From positions 2,480,001 to 2,544,000 of the forward strand of contig NZ_CP028913.1 in assembly GCF_003070885.1 (NCBI RefSeq): a DNA stretch of 64,000 nt, read 5' to 3'. This document shows, in pieces, positions 10,008-18,346 of the stretch. Position 1 is the stretch's first letter; each line of letters opens with the position of its first letter. This stretch comes from Agromyces badenianii. GTDB lineage: Bacteria > Actinomycetota > Actinomycetes > Actinomycetales > Microbacteriaceae. The translations under genes and the position numbers were made by a program. A model generated the notes under the pieces. It worked only from the letters and a program-made list of their open reading frames with translations. It did no database searches and was not told the origin of the DNA.

Positions 10008-10596
10008 GGGCCTGCGCCCCGATCAGCGTGATGATCTCGCTGCGCGCGGCAGGCTCCGACAGGGCGCCCCGGCTCGCGATCGTCACCGTGGAACTGCGCT
10101 CCTGGCGCGAACCCCGAGTCGTCACGCAGCGGTGCTGGGCGTCGAGCACGACGAGCACGCCCTTGGGGTCGAGGCCGGCCACGAGGGTGTCGGCGATCTC
10201 CTCGGCGAGGCGCTCCTGCAGTTGCGGCCGGCGCGCCAGGGTGTCGACGACAGCGGGGATGCGGCCGAGCCCGACGACGCGATCGCCGGGCAGGTAGGCC
10301 ACGTGCGCCGTGCCGACGAACGGCAGGAGGTGGTGTTCGCAGACCGACCGGAACGCGAGATCGCGGAGGATGACCGCGTCGGAGGTCGCCGGCACACCGG
10401 CATCCGTCGCCCCGATCGGAACCGTGTCGGCGAGGTGGCTGAGCGGGTCCACGTCGAGGCCGCCGAAGAAGTCGGCGTAGGCCTCGGCGACCCGCTGCGG
10501 GGTGCGCTCGAGTCCGGGCCGGGTCGGGTCTTCACCGATCGCGAGCAGGATCTCGTGCACCGCGCGCTCGATGCGCTCGGCGTCCACTCCGGCCAT
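10000..10596 (-). CDS. folE: GTP cyclohydrolase I (FolE1)
   Basis: This 198-aa enzyme converts GTP to dihydroneopterin triphosphate, the first committed folate step. Zinc ligands are visible in SVCEHHLLPF near residue 81 and in HRCVTTRGSRQ near residue 153. The QERSSTV segment is the substrate-binding signature. It is 42 bp downstream of ftsH and overlaps folP, so it opens the folate block of the operon. Confidence 0.96.
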   Translation of the reverse strand: MAGVDAERIERAVHEILLAIGEDPTRPGLERTPQRVAEAYADFFGGLDVDPLSHLADTVPIGATDAGVPATSDAVILRDLAFRSVCEHHLLPFVGTAHVAYLPGDRVVGLGRIPAVVDTLARRPQLQERLAEEIADTLVAGLDPKGVLVVLDAQHRCVTTRGSRQERSSTVTIASRGALSEPAARSEIITLIGAQAHA

Positions 10597-10638
10597 GGCT
10601 CCCCTTCTTCGGGTCGACGGACTTCGATCGACCGGCGG

Positions 10639-12666
10639 CTACGCCGTGGCGGGCCGCGGGTTCGAGCGAGGCGAGCGGGCCGCGGGCTCCTCGTCGACGG
10701 GCAGCTCGCCCGAGTCGACGCCGCCGTCGACGGCGCCCTGGTCGATCGGCATCTTCTCGGTCGGGAACGAGATCGGCGGGCGGTCGGAAACCGGCCGCTT
10801 GTCGCTCGAGAGCCACAGCGGGCGCTCGGGCAGCTTCTTGACGTCCGTGAAGATCTCGGCGATCTGCTTGTGGTCGAGCGTCTCCTGCTCGAGCAGTTCG
10901 GCCGCGAGCTTGTCGAGGATATCGCGGTTCTCGTTGAGCACCTGCCAGGCCTCGTCGTGCGCCTGCTCGATGAGCGCTCGCACCTCGGCGTCGACGCGCT
11001 CGGCGATGCGCTCGGAGTAGTCGCGCTGGTGGCCCATGTCGCGGCCGAGGAAGACCTCGCCCTGCGACTGGCCGAGCTTCACGGCACCCACGTTCGCGCT
11101 CATGCCGAACTCGGTGACCATCTTGCGCGCGGTCGACGTGGCCTTCTCGATGTCGTTCGAGGCACCGGTCGAGGGGTCGTGGAAGACGATCTCCTCGGCG
11201 ACACGGCCGCCCATCGCGTAGGTGAGCTGGTCGAGCAGCTCGTTGCGGGAGACCGAGTACTTGTCTTCGAGGGGCAGCACCATCGTGTAGCCGAGTGCGC
11301 GGCCACGCGGCAGGATCGTGATCTTCGTGACGGGGTCGGTGTAGTTCATCGCCGCCGCCGCGAGTGCGTGTCCGCCCTCGTGGTAGGCCGTGATGAGCTT
11401 CTCCTTGTCTTTCATGACGCGCGAGCGGCGCTGCGGGCCGGCGATCACCCGGTCGACCGCCTCGTCGAGCGCGCGGTTGTCGATGAGTTGCGCGTTGGAG
11501 CGAGCCGTGAGCAGCGCGGCCTCGTTGAGCACGTTGGCGAGATCGGCACCGGTGAAGCCGGGCGTCTTGCGCGCGAGCACCTCGAGATCGACGCCGTTGG
11601 CGAGGGGCTTGCCCTTCGAGTGCACCTCGAGGATCTTCTGGCGGCCCTTCAGGTCGGGTGCATCGACGCCGATCTGGCGGTCGAACCGGCCGGGGCGCAG
11701 CAGCGCGGGGTCGAGGATGTCGGGGCGGTTCGTCGCCGCGATGAGGATGACGTTCGTCTTCGGGTCGAAGCCGTCCATCTCGACGAGCAGCTGGTTGAGC
11801 GTCTGCTCGCGCTCGTCGTGCCCACCGCCGAGGCCAGCGCCGCGGTGGCGGCCGACCGCGTCGATCTCGTCGACGAAGATGATGGCGGGCGCGTTCTGCT
11901 TCGCCTGCTCGAAGAGGTCGCGCACACGGGATGCACCGACACCGACGAACATCTCGACGAAGTCGGAGCCCGAGATCGAGTAGAAGGGCACTCCGGCCTC
12001 ACCCGCGACCGCGCGGGCGAGCAGCGTCTTGCCGGTGCCCGGAGGGCCGTAGAGCAGCACGCCCTTGGGAATGCGAGCGCCGACGGCCTGGAACTTCGCC
12101 GGCTCCTTCAGGAACTCCTTGATCTCGTGGAGTTCTTCGATCGCCTCGTCGGCGCCGGCCACGTCGTCGAACGTGACCTTGGGGCTCTCCTTCGAGACGA
12201 GCTTCGCCTTCGACTTGCCGAACTGCATGACGCGGTTGCCGCCGCCCTGCATGCCCGAGAGCATGATCCAGAAGAAGAGGCCGATCAAGACGAGGGGCAG
12301 CAGGATGCCGAGCATCGAGAGGAGCCAGTTCGGCTGGGGCACTTCGTCGTTGAAGCCGTCGCTGGGGTCGGCGTCGTCGACGGCGGCGACGACGTCGGGG
12401 CCGCGCGGGGTGACGTAGTAGAACTGCACCTGCTTGCCGAGCTCTTCGTCGGCCTTATCGAGGGTCAGGTCGACGCGGTTCTCACCGTCGACGATCTTGA
12501 CCGAGGCGACCTTGCCGTCTTCGAGCAGCTCGAGGCCCTCTTGCGTCGAAACCTCTTTGAACCCCGAGGCGGTGATGAGGCTCGAGCCGATCCACACCGC
12601 GACGATCGCGAGCAGAATGTAGATGATCGGCCCGCGCAGGATCTTCTTGATGTTCATGGTGCTCAC
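10639..12666 (-). CDS. ftsH: ATP-dependent zinc metalloprotease FtsH
   Basis: This 675-aa inner-membrane AAA+ protease degrades misfolded and regulatory membrane proteins. Two transmembrane helices (about 11-30 and 113-135) flank an extracytoplasmic domain. Walker A GPPGTGKT lies near residue 208, Walker B IIFVDEID near 263, the second region of homology [20 protein letters not shown] near 312, and the protease zinc site reads [10 protein letters not shown] near 427 (HEGGH, where many homologues have HEAGH). The C-terminal 60 residues are a low-complexity Pro/Asp/Ser tail common in actinobacteria. Confidence 0.97.
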   Translation of the reverse strand: MSTMNIKKILRGPIIYILLAIVAVWIGSSLITASGFKEVSTQEGLELLEDGKVASVKIVDGENRVDLTLDKADEELGKQVQFYYVTPRGPDVVAAVDDADPSDGFNDEVPQPNWLLSMLGILLPLVLIGLFFWIMLSGMQGGGNRVMQFGKSKAKLVSKESPKVTFDDVAGADEAIEELHEIKEFLKEPAKFQAVGARIPKGVLLYGPPGTGKTLLARAVAGEAGVPFYSISGSDFVEMFVGVGASRVRDLFEQAKQNAPAIIFVDEIDAVGRHRGAGLGGGHDEREQTLNQLLVEMDGFDPKTNVILIAATNRPDILDPALLRPGRFDRQIGVDAPDLKGRQKILEVHSKGKPLANGVDLEVLARKTPGFTGADLANVLNEAALLTARSNAQLIDNRALDEAVDRVIAGPQRRSRVMKDKEKLITAYHEGGHALAAAAMNYTDPVTKITILPRGRALGYTMVLPLEDKYSVSRNELLDQLTYAMGGRVAEEIVFHDPSTGASNDIEKATSTARKMVTEFGMSANVGAVKLGQSQGEVFLGRDMGHQRDYSERIAERVDAEVRALIEQAHDEAWQVLNENRDILDKLAAELLEQETLDHKQIAEIFTDVKKLPERPLWLSSDKRPVSDRPPISFPTEKMPIDQGAVDGGVDSGELPVDEEPAARSPRSNPRPATA

Positions 12667-12745
12667 AGGTTACATTGCAGTCGCCGCACGGCGGCCGGAT
12701 GTTCGCTGAGGGCTGTGCCGCCGCGTCAGCCCCCGGTCGACGGGC

Positions 12746-13297
12746 TCAGCTGTAGACGTGCGGCGCGAGGATCGCGACGTCGCGGAGGTTGCGGTACTGC
12801 TCGGCGTAGTCGAGGCCGTAGCCGACGACGAACTGGTTCGGGATGTCGAAGCCGAGGTACTTGACCGTCACGTCGACCTTCGCCGCGTCGGGCTTGCGGA
12901 GCAGCGCGCAGATCTCGACCGACTCGGCACCGCGCGATTCGAGGTTGCCGAGCAGCCAGCTGAGGGTCAGGCCCGAGTCGATGATGTCCTCGACGATGAG
13001 CACGTGGCGACCCGTGAGGTCGGTGTCGAGGTCTTTCACGATGCGCACGACGCCCGACGACTGGGTGCCCGCGCCATACGAGGAGACGGCCATCCAGTCC
13101 ATGTTCACGTGCGGACGCAGCTCGCGCGCGAGGTCGGCCATGACCATGACCGCGCCCTTCAGCACGCCGACGAGCAGCAGGTCTTTGCCCTCGTAGTCGG
13201 CCTCGATGCGGCGGGCGAGCTCGGCGAGCTTCGCGTGGATCTCGGCTTCGGTGACGAGCACCTCGGTGAGGTCGGCCTCGATCTCGCGGGCGTACAT
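12746..13297 (-). CDS. hpt: Hypoxanthine phosphoribosyltransferase
   Basis: This 183-aa purine salvage enzyme converts hypoxanthine or guanine plus PRPP into IMP or GMP. The PRPP-binding loop is VLIVEDIIDSGLTLSWLL near residue 99. The flexible-loop SSYGAGTQSSG and the C-terminal VVGYGLDYAEQYRNL are family signatures. It follows tilS by 53 bp, the standard tilS-hpt-ftsH order of Gram-positive bacteria. Confidence 0.96.
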   Translation of the reverse strand: MYAREIEADLTEVLVTEAEIHAKLAELARRIEADYEGKDLLLVGVLKGAVMVMADLARELRPHVNMDWMAVSSYGAGTQSSGVVRIVKDLDTDLTGRHVLIVEDIIDSGLTLSWLLGNLESRGAESVEICALLRKPDAAKVDVTVKYLGFDIPNQFVVGYGLDYAEQYRNLRDVAILAPHVYS

Positions 13298-13350
13298 TCA
13301 TGCTCCTTCTATGACGACGAACGGATGCGTCGAGCCTACGCGCTGCCGGC

Positions 13351-14433
13351 TCAGTGATCGTGCGGGAGCACCTCGGTCGAGCCGCTCGTGCTCAGTACGA
13401 CGTGCGTTCCGGCCCGGGTGGCGAGCACCCCGCCGGGCAGGTCGATCGGCCCCTGTCCGTGCCAGTCGGTGACCAGGCGCGCCACCTCGAGGGTCTGCCC
13501 GCGAGTGAGCGAGACGCCGAACTCGCTGCCCACGACGTGCCGGATGATGCGCTGCCGCAGCGCCGCCGGGTTCGCCGCGAGCGCCCCTACCGAGATCGCG
13601 ATGCCGGCCTCGGCGGGGTCGCAGATCTCCTCGATGAACTCGTCGATCTGCTCCGAGAACGCCGCGTCGTCTTCGCGCAGCTGCTCGGCGGTGCGGGCGA
13701 GCGCTTCGGCGATGCCCGGCCCGAGTTCGGCCTCGAGCACCGGCAGCACCCGTTCGCGCACGCGCACGCGCGCATAGGCGGGGTCGGTGTTGTGCGGGTC
13801 TTCCCACGGGGTCAGCCCGGCGTCAAGGCAGGCCTGCCGCGTCGTCGCACGACGAATTCCGAGAAGCGGGCGAACGTAACGGCCGGCCCTGCTGGGCATG
13901 CCCGCGAGGCTCGCGGCACCGGAGCCCCGGGCGAGGCCGAGCAGCACGGTCTCGGCCTGGTCGTCGAGGGTGTGGCCGAGCAGCACGAGCGTGGCACCGG
14001 TCTCGGCGGCGACCGCGTCGAGCGCGGCATAGCGCGCATCGCGAGCGGATGCCTCGGGGCCGCCCTCGCCCGTCACCTCGACGCGGCGCACGACCACCGG
14101 GTCGAGCCCGAGTTCGCGAGCGGTCGCCGCCGCGGAGGCCGCGACATCCGCCGAGCCCTGCTGCAGCCCGTGGTCGACGATGACGGCACCGGCACGCAGG
14201 CCCGCCCGCGGCGCCTCGAACGCCGTGGCCGCCGCGAGGGCGAGCGAGTCGGCGCCACCGGAGAGGGCGACGAGCACGATCCCCTCGGTTGCCGCCAGGG
14301 CAGCTTGCGACGACGGGTGCTGCGGGAGCACGGCGCGCACGGCGCGGCGCACGTCGGCGATCGGCGGGGTCAGTCGCGGGCGGCGCGCCGGGCTCGCGCC
14401 CGAGACATCCATCGGCTGGTCAGGAGGCATCAA
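13351..14433 (-). CDS. tilS: tRNA(Ile)-lysidine synthase
   Basis: This 360-aa enzyme modifies C34 of the CAU-anticodon tRNA-Ile to lysidine so that it reads AUA. The PP-loop ATP pyrophosphatase motif LSGGADSLALA lies near residue 58. The GHTLDDQAETVLLGLARGSG segment follows near 152, and the basic DPHNTDPAYARVRVRERVLP stretch further on. It is divergent from ppa, with about 90 bp between the starts. Confidence 0.94.
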   Translation of the reverse strand: MMPPDQPMDVSGASPARRPRLTPPIADVRRAVRAVLPQHPSSQAALAATEGIVLVALSGGADSLALAAATAFEAPRAGLRAGAVIVDHGLQQGSADVAASAAATARELGLDPVVVRRVEVTGEGGPEASARDARYAALDAVAAETGATLVLLGHTLDDQAETVLLGLARGSGAASLAGMPSRAGRYVRPLLGIRRATTRQACLDAGLTPWEDPHNTDPAYARVRVRERVLPVLEAELGPGIAEALARTAEQLREDDAAFSEQIDEFIEEICDPAEAGIAISVGALAANPAALRQRIIRHVVGSEFGVSLTRGQTLEVARLVTDWHGQGPIDLPGGVLATRAGTHVVLSTSGSTEVLPHDH

Positions 14434-14524
14434 GTAACCTTATTCCGCCGATCGAGCCCGACCCCGAACAGGTCGGCCGCTGGCCAGTTTCCAGACAGCG
14501 CTGCCACAACCGAGGAGAACCAGC

Positions 14525-15010
14525 ATGGGCGAGTACGCCGCCATCATCGAGATCCCGAAGGGGAGCCGCAACAAGTACGAGGTCGACCACGAGACCGGCC
14601 GGGTGTTCCTCGACCGCGTGCTCTACACGACGTTCGTCTACCCGACCGACTACGGGTTCTTCGAGAACACGCTCGGCGACGACGGCGACCCGCTCGACGT
14701 GCTCGTGCTGCTCGACTACCCGCTGTTCCCCGGCGTGGGCGTGAAGGTGCGCCCGGTGGGCGTCTTCCACATGACCGACGACGGCGGCGGCGACGCGAAG
14801 GTCGTCGCGGTGCCCGCGGGCGACCCGCGCTGGAACCACATCCAGGACCTCGAGGACATCCCCGAGTTCACCCGCAAGGAGATCGAGCACTTCTTCGAGC
14901 ACTACAAGGACCTCGAGCCCGGCAAGTGGGTCAAGACCGAGGGCTGGGCGAACGCGGCCGAGGCCGAGGCGCTCATCGCCAAGGCGATCGAGGCGTTCCC
15001 CGGTCACTGA
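14525..15010 (+). CDS. ppa: Inorganic pyrophosphatase
   Basis: This 161-aa family I soluble pyrophosphatase hydrolyses PPi to two phosphates and pulls biosynthetic reactions forward. The metal-binding signature [11 protein letters not shown] lies near residue 52, with [11 protein letters not shown] upstream and [20 protein letters not shown] downstream. A GAGGAG-like Shine-Dalgarno precedes the ATG. It is monocistronic: strong stem-loops follow the stop. Confidence 0.97.
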   Translation: MGEYAAIIEIPKGSRNKYEVDHETGRVFLDRVLYTTFVYPTDYGFFENTLGDDGDPLDVLVLLDYPLFPGVGVKVRPVGVFHMTDDGGGDAKVVAVPAGDPRWNHIQDLEDIPEFTRKEIEHFFEHYKDLEPGKWVKTEGWANAAEAEALIAKAIEAFPGH

Positions 15011-15019
15011 GCATCAACC

Positions 15020-15051
15020 GAGCGGATGCCGCGAGCTCGCGGCATCCGCTC
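15020..15051. terminator. 32-bp perfect palindrome after ppa
   Basis: Arms GAGCGGATGCCGCGAG and CTCGCGGCATCCGCTC are perfectly complementary with no spacer. It carries the genome's frequent CGGATGCC octamer in both orientations. It stands directly before a second hairpin, so it may add to ppa termination. Confidence 0.55.
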
Positions 15052-15054
15052 ACA

Positions 15055-15084
15055 GAAGGGGCGGGCCTTGCGGCCCGCCCCTTC
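15055..15084. terminator. Bidirectional hairpin between ppa and the NlpC/P60 gene
   Basis: A 13-bp GC-rich stem (GAAGGGGCGGGCC with GGCCCGCCCCTTC) closes a TTGC loop. It lies between two converging genes, as expected for a shared terminator. There is no long T-run, which is common in high-GC actinobacteria. Confidence 0.75.
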
Positions 15085-15126
15085 GCTGTACCCGGGCCTC
15101 GGTCGGCGGGTTTCTCGGCGCCGGGG

Positions 15127-16428
15127 TCAGCCGGCGGGGCGCGCCGCGGCCGAGGGGCTGCCCCAGATCGGCCACTCGCGCACGGGCTTGCCGTAGTCGG
15201 GTGCCTCGAGGATGCGTCCGCCGCCGAGGTAGATCGCGACGTGGTAGTAGTTGCCGGGCGAACCCCAGAAGAGCAGGTCGCCGCGCTGCACGCTGCCGAG
15301 CGAGACCGCCTTCCCGCGGGCCGCGAGCGTGTGGTACTGGTTCGTCGCCGAGTGGCTGCCGATGCCGATGCCCGCGTACGCATAGGCGGCGCGGGTGAGG
15401 CCCGAGCAGTCCCAGACGTCGGGGCCGGCGCCGCCGAGCCCGTATCGCTCGCCGAGCTGCTGGCTCGCGAACCAGATCGCCGACTCGACCGCCCCCGCGT
15501 TCGGCGGAGCCGGGGCGGGGTTCGGCGCGGGTGTGCCGCCGCCGTTGCCGCCACCTCCCCCACCTCCCCCGCCACCGCCGCCGCCTGCGGGCGGGGCCGG
15601 GGCTGGGGCCGGCGCCGGGGTGGTCGGCCGACTCGCCTCGAGCGCGGCCCGCGCGGCCTCACGCGCCTGACCCTCGACGCGCTCGCGTTCGAGCTCGGCA
15701 GTGGTGTCTTTCAGGGTCGCGAGCTGCGCATACAGTTCTGCCGAGCGCTGCTCCTGCGCGGTGACCGCCGCCATCGCCGACTCGGCAGCAGCGTTCGCCT
15801 CGACGGCCTTCGCCTCGGCGAGCGCGGCGAGACGCGTGCGCTCGGTTGCAGCCCGAGCGGCCTGGGCCCGCAGGGCGTCGGCGGTGTTGCGATCGGCGAC
15901 CGCCTGCTCGTAGACCGCCTGAGCCTGCTCACCGAGCTTCGACGCCATGCCGAGCTGCTTCAGCAGCCCGTCGGCGCTCTCGCCCGAGAACACGAGCTCG
16001 GCGCTCAGGTCGTTGCCCGCCGTCTTCGCGAGATGCGCGGCGAGAAGCCCGGCGCGCATCTTCGAGATCTCGGCGACCGCATCGGCCTCATCGGCCTGCC
16101 GCGCGAGCGTGGACTCGCGCTCGGCCGCCCGGTCGCGCTCGTCGACGGCGATGCGGTACGACTCGGCAGCGATCTGCGAGGCCTGCACCGCGGCATCCGC
16201 CACCTGCTGGAGGCCGGCGAGCAACTCGCCGACCCGCGCGATCTCGGCCTGCTTCGTCGCCTCGTTGGTCTTCGCCTGCTCGATCTCGCCCCACGACGGG
16301 TAGTCGGGTTCGGCCATCGCCGGAACGCCGCCCCCCACGACCGACGCCGTGACCGCGCCGACGGCGATCGTCGAGAAGATGGTCGCGGGCTTCACCCGCG
16401 ACACCGGCCTGGTTCGGTTCTCAGCCAA
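15127..16428 (-). CDS. Secreted NlpC/P60 peptidoglycan endopeptidase (RipA-like)
   Basis: The 433-aa protein probably cleaves wall peptide stems. A signal peptide (about 1-40, ending near PAMAEP) is followed by a coiled-coil domain (about 40-265), a Pro/Ala and poly-Gly linker, and a C-terminal NlpC/P60 domain. The catalytic Cys is in DVWDCSGLTRAAY and the His in NYYHVAIYLGGG. The TTG start (LAENRTRP) overlaps the end of the upstream M23 gene by 8 bp and has a G-rich Shine-Dalgarno. The first extracellular residues, YPSWGEIEQAKTNEA, match those of the M23 neighbour, so the two are paralogues with swapped catalytic domains. Confidence 0.88.
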   Translation of the reverse strand: MAENRTRPVSRVKPATIFSTIAVGAVTASVVGGGVPAMAEPDYPSWGEIEQAKTNEATKQAEIARVGELLAGLQQVADAAVQASQIAAESYRIAVDERDRAAERESTLARQADEADAVAEISKMRAGLLAAHLAKTAGNDLSAELVFSGESADGLLKQLGMASKLGEQAQAVYEQAVADRNTADALRAQAARAATERTRLAALAEAKAVEANAAAESAMAAVTAQEQRSAELYAQLATLKDTTAELERERVEGQAREAARAALEASRPTTPAPAPAPAPPAGGGGGGGGGGGGGNGGGTPAPNPAPAPPNAGAVESAIWFASQQLGERYGLGGAGPDVWDCSGLTRAAYAYAGIGIGSHSATNQYHTLAARGKAVSLGSVQRGDLLFWGSPGNYYHVAIYLGGGRILEAPDYGKPVREWPIWGSPSAAARPAG

Positions 16429-17749
16429 GGTTGACCCCCCGGTTGGCCATGAACGGCTGGGGGTCGATACGGCCTCCACCGCTGTACACCTCGAAGTGCA
16501 GGTGGCATCCATCGGATGCCCCGGTCGTTCCGCTCGAGGCGATGTTCTGCCCCGCATCGACCCAGGCGCCGGCGCCGACGAAACGACCGCCGTCACGGAT
16601 GTGCGCGTACCCGGTCCAGATACCGCCGCCGTGGTCGATCTGGATGTAGTTGCCGTACGTGCCCGAGTAGCCCGAGAACCTCACGACTCCGCTGTTCGCC
16701 GCGTAGATCGGTGCCGAGCAGCCGGTGCCGAGGTCGACGGCGTAGTGGAAGTCTCCGGAACATCCGCTGCCCGCGCAGATCGGCGAACGCGGCCCGAAGT
16801 CGCCGGTGATGCGGCCACCGGCGGGCTTCGCCCAGCCCGACGACGCGACGCCACCCGGCGATCCGCTGCGGGCCGCCTCCTCGCGGCGCTTCCGCTCCTC
16901 CTCCTGCTTGATCCGCTCGCCCTCCTGGTAGGCCGCGGCCGTCTTCGCCTCAGTGTCTTTCAGGAACGCGAGCTGCGCGTCGAGCTCGATCTTCTTCGCC
17001 TGCGATTCGGCGAGCGCGGCCTCTGCTGCCGCCTGTGCTTCCTGAGCGGCGACCAGGGCCTCCTCGGCGGCGATGCGCAGTTTCTCGCGTTCGGCCTGTG
17101 CTACCTCGGCCTGCCCACTGAGCGCCTGAGCGGTGTTCTTCTTCTCCTGGGCTCGGTCGTAGATGCTCGAGGTGCGCTCGACCATCTTCTCCATGCTGCC
17201 GAGCTTGGAGAGCAGCGTCTCGGTGGCTTGAGCGTTGCCCGCATCGAGGAAGAGGTTGACCCCGACGTCACCGCCACCGGAGCGGTAGAGCTGGGCGGCG
17301 ACCTGACCCGCGTTCGACTCCGCTGCCTGGGCCTCAGCGGCGGATGCATCAGCCTGTGCCTGGATCTGGTCGGCCCTGATCACGGCTTCGTCGTACTTCT
17401 GCTGCGCGACGAAGAGCTCGTCCGTGCGGCGCTCGGCTTCTGCCCGCGTGAACTCGACGTTCGCCTCGAGTTCGGCGATGAGTGCGACGACCTGCTCGAC
17501 CGCAGCAGCACCGGCGGCCGTGTTCGCCTTCGCCGCCTGCAGCTCGTCCCAGCTCGGGTACGTGGCGGCGAGCGCGGGCTGCGGGGTCGCGATGACCGGG
17601 CCGAGGAGCGTCGCGGCGACGACCGCGATCACGGCGACGAGACGGCGTGAAGAGCGCCCTCGGCGAGTTGCCGGGCCGGCCCTGCGGCCCCCGGTCACCG
17701 GGCTCGTTCGGGGTCGGGCGATGGGCGTTCGGTCTGTGGTGCGGTACAT
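16421..17749 (-). CDS. Secreted M23 peptidoglycan endopeptidase with coiled coil
   Basis: The 442-aa protein has a twin-arginine-rich N-terminus and signal helix (RRLVAVIAVVAATLLGPVIA), a long coiled coil (about 60-300) opening with YPSWDELQAAKAN, and a C-terminal M23 domain. Zinc ligands are visible in FHYAVDLG and HLHFEVY, with GYAHI between them. It resembles EnvC/NlpD or RipA-associated hydrolases that act in septal wall splitting. The ATG at MYRTTDRT has a GGGGA Shine-Dalgarno. Longer in-frame extensions would run through tRNA genes and were rejected. The paralogous NlpC/P60 gene follows with an 8-bp overlap. Confidence 0.9.
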   Translation of the reverse strand: MYRTTDRTPIARPRTSPVTGGRRAGPATRRGRSSRRLVAVIAVVAATLLGPVIATPQPALAATYPSWDELQAAKANTAAGAAAVEQVVALIAELEANVEFTRAEAERRTDELFVAQQKYDEAVIRADQIQAQADASAAEAQAAESNAGQVAAQLYRSGGGDVGVNLFLDAGNAQATETLLSKLGSMEKMVERTSSIYDRAQEKKNTAQALSGQAEVAQAEREKLRIAAEEALVAAQEAQAAAEAALAESQAKKIELDAQLAFLKDTEAKTAAAYQEGERIKQEEERKRREEAARSGSPGGVASSGWAKPAGGRITGDFGPRSPICAGSGCSGDFHYAVDLGTGCSAPIYAANSGVVRFSGYSGTYGNYIQIDHGGGIWTGYAHIRDGGRFVGAGAWVDAGQNIASSGTTGASDGCHLHFEVYSGGGRIDPQPFMANRGVNLG

Positions 17750-17866
17750 CGTTCCCCGTCCACGCGGGCTCGGGTCCCCGCGCTCATCGACTCTCGGTTC
17801 GGGCACTGGCAGCCCCACGATAGGCGCGAGTCGAGCGCATTCCGGGCATTTCGGGCGCATGTCCGA

Positions 17867-17896
17867 GGATGCCGCGTGGCGTGAGTTGCGGCATCC
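17867..17896. repeat. Inverted repeat GGATGCCGC / GCGGCATCC
   Basis: Nine-bp perfect arms are separated by 12 bp between the M23 gene and tRNA-Glu. It could be a weak stem-loop but is also one more pair of the CGGATGCC-type words that are unusually frequent in this chromosome. Confidence 0.4.
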
Positions 17897-17971
17897 GCTG
17901 CCCTCGTTTTGCCATCTCGCCCGAGTGCACGTATGCTTGGCTGTCGGCGGGCGTGCCCAGCACAGCCCTCC

Positions 17972-18044
17972 GGCCCCATCGTTTAGTGGCCTAGGACACC
18001 GCCCTTTCACGGCGGCAGCACGGGTTCGAATCCCGTTGGGGTCA
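17972..18044 (+). tRNA. tRNA-Glu (anticodon TTC)
   Basis: A full cloverleaf folds: acceptor GGCCCCA with TGGGGTC, anticodon stem CCGCC/GGCGG with loop CTTTCAC, and T-arm CGGGTTCGAATCCCG. Discriminator base A; CCA is not encoded. Confidence 0.95.
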
Positions 18045-18096
18045 CTGCACGACAGTACATATAATTGAACAACCTCGGTGTCGCAAGATGCCACGA

Positions 18097-18170
18097 GGCC
18101 CTGTAGCGCAGTTGGTTAGCGTGCCGCCCTGTCACGGCGGAGGTCGCGGGTTCAAGTCCCGTCAGGGTCG
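18097..18170 (+). tRNA. tRNA-Asp (anticodon GTC)
   Basis: Acceptor GGCCCTG pairs with CAGGGTC. The anticodon stem CCGCC/GGCGG closes loop CTGTCAC. The T-arm reads CGGGTTCAAGTCCCG. Discriminator G; CCA is not encoded. It is 52 bp after tRNA-Glu. Confidence 0.95.
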
Positions 18171-18180
18171 CTCAGGCGAC

Positions 18181-18210
18181 AAGCCCTTTCCCTTACGAGA
18201 GAAGGGGCTT
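18181..18210 (+). terminator. Stem-loop after tRNA-Asp
   Basis: AAGCCCTTTC pairs with GAAGGGGCTT (one G-T wobble) around a 10-nt loop, followed by TCTCCTT. This fits a rho-independent terminator of the Glu-Asp tRNA transcript. Confidence 0.75.
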
Positions 18211-18236
18211 TCTCCTTATCAGGGCTCAGGCCCTGA

Positions 18237-18312
18237 GGCTCTGTAGCTCAGTTGGTAGAGCGTTCGACTGAAAATCGAAAGGTCACCGGATCGATGCCGG
18301 TCGGAGCCACCA
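18237..18312 (+). tRNA. tRNA-Phe (anticodon GAA), integration site
   Basis: Acceptor GGCTCTG pairs with CGGAGCC. Anticodon stem TTCGA/TCGAA closes loop CTGAAAA. CCA is encoded. Bases from just before the anticodon loop to the 3' end are repeated exactly at 36330-36377, so this tRNA is the attachment target of the island and is restored to full function by the element's own 3' half. Confidence 0.96.
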
Positions 18313-18314
18313 TC
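18267..18314 (+). repeat. attL core, 48-bp direct repeat
   Basis: It is identical over 48 bp to 36330-36377. It runs from the tRNA-Phe anticodon loop through the encoded CCA plus TC. Identity continues with a few mismatches through the following terminator, because an integrase tail also follows the right copy. Confidence 0.93.
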
Positions 18315-18340
18315 AAAACCCCCGGGTAACCGGGGGTTTT
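18315..18340 (+). terminator. Terminator after tRNA-Phe
   Basis: An 11-bp stem (AAAACCCCCGG with CCGGGGGTTTT) with a GTAA loop and a T-run form a classical bidirectional terminator between tRNA-Phe and the converging integrase gene. Confidence 0.9.
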
Positions 18341-18346
18341 CTTGTT

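Noticed and set aside
16421..18094. Longer N-terminus for the M23 protein
   Set aside because: The extension would translate two tRNA genes and lacks a ribosome site. The internal ATG with GGGGA and a signal peptide is far better.
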